A stretch of DNA of 64,000 nucleotides from Colias croceus (lineage: Eukaryota; Arthropoda; Insecta; Lepidoptera; Pieridae): the NCBI RefSeq assembly GCF_905220415.1, contig NC_059540.1, positions 1,433,501 to 1,497,500 of the forward strand. Direction: 5' to 3'. Made by a program: the position numbers and the translations under genes. Below the pieces are notes generated by a model that searched no databases, was not told the origin of the DNA, and saw only the letters and a list, made by a program, of their open reading frames with translations. Position 1 is the stretch's first letter, and every line of letters starts with the position of its first letter. Positions 35,201 through 44,200 of the stretch are shown piece by piece.

Positions 35201-38200
35201 GGTTAAATTTTACTTATAAATACGTCAAGAGGTTCGATTGGTGAAGGAACTAATCAGCCTTTAACAACCTTTTTTGAATCTGTTTCTGCAGTGGAGACAG
35301 AATGATCTGAAAAAGAAAGATGTATAAAGTATATAATATGCAAAATATATTTACCCTCAAATCCTTAATACTGAGCACTTCATCAGAATCCTCTGAACTC
35401 CGTCTGGGCGAGTGCAGACCGCCCGGGCTCAATGCAGCTAACCTGGTTCCACCACGACGACCCACAGTCTCTGAAATGTATTCGAAATTTTTAGATTTTT
35501 TTTTCTAGGAAATTTAAAGACTCATCTGCGGAATCGTAGGTCTTATAACTTGTCCTTCACTTGTCTTTCAATGACAGTTTAGCTGATAATAATATATAAG
35601 ATCGATTTACAAATTTCACAAGCAAGATCAGGATTTTTTTACCTAAGTACCTATGTATACAGTATGTAAAAAAATCCTTCTGTAGAAGGCAAATGAGCAT
35701 ACAACTCGTTAGCGTATTACCAATTTTAAATTTCGCAATATAAATAGGAATGAGAGATGTAGGTGGCTATGGATCCCATACTCATGGTAAGAAATATGGA
35801 AAAATACTCAATAAAACGGTAAATATGCCAATGGTACCTGAATAATTGTTAAATTCAATATCCAACATAATCGGTATCCATTTAAGAGTGTTATTTAAAA
35901 GAACTCTGCTTTGTATTGCAATATCAAATTGTTTATGTTTCGAATTCAATTCAAATTATAATAAGATGGAATAAACATTCCCAGAAATCATTGCAAAACA
36001 TGCAATAACACTTGCAGTTAAGAAAATAAATAATATTGCCAATGTATCTCAAATAGAAAACGATCGCTGTAATTATAAATTCGCGAATAATTTGTGCAAA
36101 CCAGTTTTGCAATGCAAAGCTGTAAATCTATAAATTGCAACAAAAGTAAACAAACTTCGCACAATTAATCATAAATTTTGACACAATGATTACAAATTTC
36201 GTCACTTCGCGCGACGACATTCAGCAATTTGCACCAAACACCAAATGTCTCAGAAACGAGTTTCTATAATGTTATCTATGCAATATAAAACTCATTATAA
36301 TAATAAATAAAAAAAATAACTGCGTTAAAAACAACCGACTTCAAAAACGGAAAAGTAAGAAATAAAAAAGATTTGATATTATTAATTACTACATATTATT
36401 TTTATGTGCTATTTACTAAAAAGGTTTGATGTCGGTGCATGGGCTTAATACTAAGTGCTTAGTGTTTGGCACCGACTTCAAACCTATTTAATAAATAGCA
36501 CATAAAAATAATATGTAGTAATTAATAATATAAAATCTTTTTTATTTCTTACTTTTCCGTTTTTGAAGTCGGTTGTTTTTAACGCAGTTATTTTTATTTA
36601 ATACTTTTTAGTGTATTTTTCAACACGAATCAAACGAGCCCAAACTCGATAAAGTTGAGTCAATATATTACTGAGTTCCTATGGCCACCTTCCGATTCCA
36701 TCATCAGATCAGCTCCATGTCATGATAATGTTTCATCGCTATCCAATTTACATTCGTATACAAAATTTCAGCTCAATCGGTTACCGGGAAGTGAATCAAA
36801 GTTACTTGCTACATTGAAATTAAGTCATCGAGTACAGACAAAAATGCTCATAAAATAAAAACTACTAGGCCTAGCCGAATAAAATTTTTATGGGACCAAT
36901 TCGACACCAGCCCGCATCGAACAAAAAAAGAATCACGTAAATCGGTTCAGAAACCTCGGAGTAATCGGTGTACATACATAAAAAAAAAAAAAAAAAAAAA
37001 AAATATACCGGCCGAATTGATAACCTCCTCCTTTTTTTTGAAGTCGGTTAATAAAATAATAAAATTCATTTAATTCAGGCCACATAGCCCATAAAGTGTT
37101 AGTAAAATCTTATCCTAGTGTTAGTATTACAATTACCTATTACCTACATACGTTTATTACTACAGCTTAATTTACATATCCAATGCTTACTAATGATATT
37201 ATCCGAATAATTTAACACCTTTAACACAATATTTGAATTTTTACGTATACGGTCTCTAATAGAAAAAATCTTTTTTCTCATAATTGCATAAAAGTCATTT
37301 ACTCTATATAATGCAAACATTAAGGAAGCACTACAGTAACGCGGCAGGCCCATAAACATCCTAAAAGCATTGTTATATTGAACTCTTAGAATGTTCATGG
37401 TCCTACGCGTATAATTAACCCAGAGGTTGCTCGTATAAAAAGACTGACAATACGAGGTAAAAAGAAGCTTTTTAACATTTCTACTGCACTGCTTAAATCT
37501 TCTTATAATCATATTAGATCGTACAGCTAAACCTCGCCTTTCTCTCTCTATGTCAACTTCGTCGCTTAGAGTACTGGTGACAAAGTGACCTAAATATTTA
37601 AAATTTTCTACAATTGCTAGTTTCGTTCCGTTCAAATAAATAGGTGGGATGTTATCGGGACCCTTTCCTGAGCGAAATACCAAGACATTACTTTTCTTCT
37701 CATTGTACATTAACCCGTGTTCGCTAGCAAAATTTTGACATATATCTACCAGTACTCTAAGACCCTTGATCGAGGGGCTAAGGAGCACCATGTCGTCCGC
37801 GTAACTTATGTTATTGACATTAAACCCGCCGATATGACAGCCGGCATGGGCTGAACTCAGCTCCTCGATCAGCGCGTTGACATACAGATTGAATAGGATC
37901 GGAGAAGTCAGTCCGCCCTGTCTTACACCACAGTTCAATATGTATGTATCTGAATATGACCGCTGCCACTTTACAACATTCTTTTGGTGCTGATACCAAT
38001 ATTTCAAGATACGAATAATACTATTAGGTACACCCGCGTTAAACATTTTGTCCCATAACTTATTGTACACCACTCTATCATATGCCTTGCTTAAATCTAG
38101 AAAACACGCATACACAGAAGTTTTTCTAGATTTATAATAGTTAACGCAACTTTTCAATGCAAATATCGCAAGATCCGTAGATAAATTTTGTCTAAAGCCA

Positions 38201-41200
38201 AATTGACGATCATTAATTTTTACAGTCTTTTCTATGTAGCCCAATAAAATAAATTCAAAAACCTTTGATAACACAGTGGCCACTGATACCGGTCTATAAT
38301 TACCCATGTCAGAAAGGTCACACAACTTACTTTTTACAATTGGGACAACCGTGGTCATCATTAAACACTCCGGCAATACGCTATGCTTAATAAAATGGCC
38401 AAACAGATAACTTAACAACTTTACAAAAGTCGGTCCAGCATATAACAGATGCTCAATGTTCAGACTATCATGACCTGATGATTTTCCTCTTTTGAGATGT
38501 TTAAATGATCTTATTACATCTTTTTCTGTGATTTCTATATCAATCAGGTCACCACACTCTGTTTCACATTCTTTGACGTTCAATAGCGGTTGTACAAGAA
38601 AATGGTCTTTAAAACTATTTGCAATTTTTGTGCAATCACTCTCACATCCTATTGTACTAGAAACAACCCTATTTTGATGACACGTATTTGTAATTTGCCA
38701 AAATTTAACAAAATTTTGATTACTGTGATGTTTAGCTAATAAATCAAACTTAACCTGTTCTTCATTTTTTTGACACTTTTTTAAAGCTGCCCTAAATCTA
38801 TTTCGCGAAGATCGCATTTGTTCGTACACTGAACCACAACGAGGCTTACTACATGAAATCCACATCTTAAAATATATTCTGGCCTTTTTGTGTAACTCTT
38901 TGACGTGATCGTTCCACCCTAGGATACGCTTTTTATTAATAACCTTATTATTTATATAACTATAAGCCGCACCTTCCTTCAAAATGTTGATAATATTATT
39001 ATACATAGATACTAAATATTCAGAATTAAAATTAATTAAATTAAATATTTATTTATTTTCTCATCACAAATGTACAATCAACACATACATTGTTAATCTA
39101 TATATCTTAATACTAACATTTGTGAGAGACTGGTGCCCGCGATAAGTACAAAATACTTGTGTTACGGGTCACCAGGCCCCCAAGCATTAACAATCACAAT
39201 CTATCAGATAAACAATGAACGTGAACATTAAATGAGAAAGAATTAATCATAATTAAAGTTAAGTGAAAAATTATATCGAAAAATTACCAATGGATATATT
39301 ATAAATTATTTTATAGATGAGATGAAAGGTTAAAATGAATTAATATAGTTAGTGTATAATGTGAGTGTTTGTGTATGTGTGTTAGTGTATGCGTATGTAG
39401 GTGAGTGTGTGTGTGTGTGTGTGCGTGTGTGTATGCGTGTGTGAGCGCGTATATATGTGTGATTGAGGGTAGGTGTGGATGCGTTTTTGCGATAGAGTAT
39501 GCACGATTCAGTTTCTCTACTTACCGAATATTATGAATAAAATTTTCTGATGTTTGATAGTCTAAGTTTTTCAGCCATTTACATACCGAGGTCTTACACC
39601 TTGATGTACTAAGATAGTATATTGAAATAGACTTATTGATTTTATTGTATAAAAATGCCCCAAGAAAATAGTAAAATTTATGTGACAGACATGTATTAAA
39701 AGAGTTTTTTTTACAAATAATATCTTTTCTACGCTTGTCCCTGTTGAAATTCGGATCATATTTTAATTGTGCATGTTGCCTTATTATAATGGATAAGATA
39801 AAAGTCTGTCTGACAGTTAGTACATCCCAACGTTTGTATAGTTCGCGAGTAGGATAGCGAAATGGTAAACCAGCTCCAACTCTGAGTATGGCTCTTTGTG
39901 CCCTTTCAGCTTCTATGAGGTGTACCTTGCAAGCGCCTCCCCAGGAGCTAATACAATAATTAATGATTGAATGACATAGAGCTGAGTAAACCATTTTTAT
40001 TGTCCGAAAATCAGCAATATGTCTCAAAATTTTAAATATATATATCAGTTTGCGAATCCGTGTGACTAAAATTTCAATGTGAGGCTTAAATGTGAGAGTT
40101 TGATCCAAGTAAACTCCAAGATATTTGATAGTGTCAGTTCTTTGTATAGAAGGACAAGAGCAGGTTCGGTAAGTCATAGGTGTGCATGTATGTGAGGTAA
40201 TGTTGTAACTTGCAGGAGGAAGAAGATTTTTTTTTGACGCAAAGGCAATATATTTAGTCTTATCCACATTTAACGTTAAAACATTACATTTTAGCCACTC
40301 ACAAATCTGATCAAAGCCTTTTTGTGTACTTTGAAACACTTCTGTCCATGAGTCACCCGAGAATAAAATTGCTGTGTCGTCTGCAAAAGACAGTATTTTA
40401 CCATGGTTCAGTTGAAGTTGGCATAAATCATTTAGATAGACCAGAAAAAGGCTAGGTCCAAGAACACTGCCCTGGGGGACACCGTACTGCACCAGTAGTT
40501 CATCGCTTACCCAATTGTCAATTTTTACTCGCTGCTTTCTGTGCTTTAAATAATCTCCCAGTAATTGTAATGGAAGGCCTCTCACACCGATCCTTTCTAA
40601 CTTAAGTAACAAGAGTGGTATTGATACGGTGTCAAAGGCCTTGGCTAGGTCAAGGAAAACCACAATACATTTCTTCCTCTTATCCAAATTGCAAACAATA
40701 TTATTAGTTAGTTCGTGAACAGCATCATCAGTCGACCTACCTGAGCGAAAGCCATATTGTCCAGGAGAAAGTAGTTCATTAGACTCTAAAAATTTCATCA
40801 GACGTTTATTGATCAAGCGTTCCAAGATTTTAGACAGAGTGGGGAGAATAGAAATTGGCCGGTAATTCGTAATGGAGTCTATATCTCCACCTTTATGGAT
40901 TGGTTTAACTAGTGCAGTCTTAAAAGCCTGTGGAAAAATACCGGTGGTAAACGATAGGTTGCAGATGTATGAAAGAGGAAGCGATATTACTTTGATGTAA
41001 CGTTTTATGATTTTGCCTGATATGCCATCAATTCCCACCGCAGCATCTTCTCTTAGATCCATAATGATATGTTCAATCTCTGTATCATCAGTTGGAAGCA
41101 GAACAAACGATTTGGATATTTGAGAGTGAACATTCTCATAAATGTTAGGTTTATTATGGTTACTGATAATCTTCTCAGCCAATGTTTTTCCAACACCTAT

Positions 41201-44200
41201 AAAGTAACTGTTAACATGATCAACACTATTCTTGGGATTGTTCTTATCAATTAGCGCTGAAGCGGACTCTGATCTTTTATTTGTGTTACATATATTTTTA
41301 ATGACGTCCCACAATTTTTTATTATTATTTTTAGTTTTTTCAATTTCTTGTTTTTCGTAGATTCTTTTTTGCTTCTTTAGTAGAGCGTTGCAAAAATTCC
41401 TGTATCTTTTGTAGGTTAATTTAAGTGAATCATCATCAGGTTTCTTTTTTAGTTTTTTATACAAGTTGTCCCTATTGCGTATGCATCTCAGTAGGCCTGT
41501 AGTAATCCATGGCTTATGAATCCTCTTTTTGTTAGGTACTCTTACAATGGACGAGTTATCTAATATGGCATTATTTAGAAGTGCGACAAAGTGGTCTGTT
41601 GCTAAATTTACGTCACTGTACTCTATTACTGACTGAAAGTTTATTTTATTGATAGATTTATCTAGTTCAGTATAATTAATTCTTTTTATGATTGATAGAT
41701 TAAAGGTAAGTTTAGTCTGCAAATTAATAGTTATAGCAACACTGTCATGATCAGTCACAGATGAGGCAGCTACACAACATGTGGTATCCAATTTTGTTTT
41801 AATCATGAAATGATCTAGACATGTGTGTTGGTGGGTGGGTAAAGTATGAGCGGGTAGTATACAATGATATGCCAGAATATTTAAATATTCAAAAGAGCGC
41901 TTATCGGTACTATTGGGACCTATGTCAATGTTAATATCTCCACCAATTACTATTGTTTTATAGTTGTTTAATTTAGTCAGTAATGTATCTAAAGAATTAA
42001 TAAAATTAGTAGTATTACGTTGACCTGGAGGGCGATAAAGACCAACAATACAAATCTCGTTACTAAATTTTAAGCATAAACAATTAGCATCAACTAAATG
42101 AGGCTCATCAACCATTACTTCATACCGGTTTTTATAGTAAATAACAACGCCTTCATTTTGTGTTTGATGGATGGTTGTGCATATATGTCTGTAACCCTCT
42201 AAAAGGGGAATATTATGTGACGATCGAAGCCAACATTCAGAGAGAATAATTACGTCCCAATCTATGCCCGATCTATACAATAAAACCTGTAGATTAGGCA
42301 TGTTACATTGTATACTTCTTATATTTTGAGATAATATTTTTAAGGTTCGTTTGCCTAATGGTAGGACAGTTTTCATGTCTTCAATGTCGCATGTAAGGGA
42401 TTTGGCTATATCAAAGGTATCGAGACTTTGATGGATTGATTCAATTCCGGAATTATCGAATTTGTCGTATAAGTACTTTTAGGCTAGCTTTGGTGTATGT
42501 TATATGTGAGATGTAAGACATGTGTGGCTGTGTATATGTATATAGGTGAGTGAACGTTTTTTTCTTGTATAATATTTTGTAGAGAAGTATGTAAGTAGAG
42601 TTAATTATTTGTGTATAGGAGTAAAATTCCATAATATATCCATAATACATTACAATACCAATAATAGAGATGCACATAAACATAATTTTAACTATAAAAA
42701 CATAATAAAACGAACATAATATTATAATTAACAACAATACATGCATAAAGAAACTTAAATCTAGTCACAATGATAACTTTTGTAAGTCGGATTCCTCCGC
42801 GATACGTAATGGCGGCTGACCGTCTTTTATTTTGATATACACTTTTCCAAAGGAAGTCCATGTGCTAATTATCTTTTTGTTTTTCACAAGCTGTCTGGTC
42901 ATGTAGTGAAGTTGACGTGCTTTACTCGACAGAACCTCAGAGATGTATATTGGATATGTCGGTCCTGGAAGCTTAATATCCTGTGTATTGAGTAGTGGTT
43001 GTTTAGTTAGGCGGCGTGATTTATTATAACTTTTATATGCATTTAAGATAGTTTCTTTTCTGCCAGTGGTAATAAAGTCAACTATCAATGCGTCAGACTT
43101 AGACTTATAGACTTCTTTTACTTCTAAATCCACCAACGGATTCTCGGGACACAAAGTTGTACATATACTGTTAATAGTATTCATCATGTTTTGTTTGTTG
43201 TCACATGTTTGTGGAATATTGCGTATTTCTATTTTAGAACTGAGTGAAGTTCTCTCCAGTAGATCCATTTTTTTTTCTAGTGCACATATTTGTTTTTTAT
43301 ATTGAAGATTTTCCTTTTCAAGAGCATTAAATTTATTTAATAATTCGTCATACTGAGTGGACATAAAATCAACAGACTTCATGATGTCTTGGTTTTGGGA
43401 CACTAATAAGTTTATAGAACTTTTTAATGATTCAAACTTTTCTTCTTGTTGTGCTTTCATTTCTGAAAACATGTTTTTTATTTCTGACATAAATTGTTCA
43501 GAATTTTCAGAGTACTCCATAAATGTCCGTTTTTGTCGTTTTGTGCCAGTCGAAAAATTTTCTGTATTCGTTTCCTTACATTTATTTAATGCTGAATCAG
43601 ATCCATATAGCAACGGGGTGGTTTTTAATTTCAATCCGGGAGGTGATCGTTTAACCGACATTATTTATAAAAATTGTAATAAAATAAAATAGATATTCCT
43701 AGTAGACCAAATGTTCTCATCTAACCAAACTGTATTAATAGGAGTTTAACAAAAAAAAAGAAAATAAAAAAGAAAAACAAAATTTAACACAACTTGGAAC
43801 CACTCGGATACGATCTCGAACTCGCTGTTAGATACCAATTAATAGTCCAAGTCTTAGCTCACTCAACCAATACGCCAATGTCAGAGCTTGCGAAATAGTA
43901 AGTCTTATAATACGTGAGATCCAATTCAATCAAACCGGTTTCTAATAAGTCGTTGATTCAAGATCAACCAACACTGCACTGTAGCAAATTAATATCAACC
44001 GTCACAGATTTAAAACTTTGAAAAATACCACTTCAAGCACTGTCCACTGGTATTATTTAACATTCGACTACAGTCCTATCACTTATAAAAGTTTTGACAC
44101 TACTTAAAATGGTAAAATTGCACTTCTTTCCATTGAAACAAATTTTTAAACTCAGCTAGCACTGGAACACGTCCGTTCGCATTCGCGGCGCGGAGCGGGG

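Noticed and set aside
35269..35306. 38-base candidate exon between Lrrfip exons 2 and 3 with TTTTTCAG and GTTGTT borders
   Set aside because: Its length breaks the reading phase: exons at 35355-35470 and 31661-31807 join directly in phase 0, and inserting 38 bases shifts the frame. A rare isoform is possible but unsupported.
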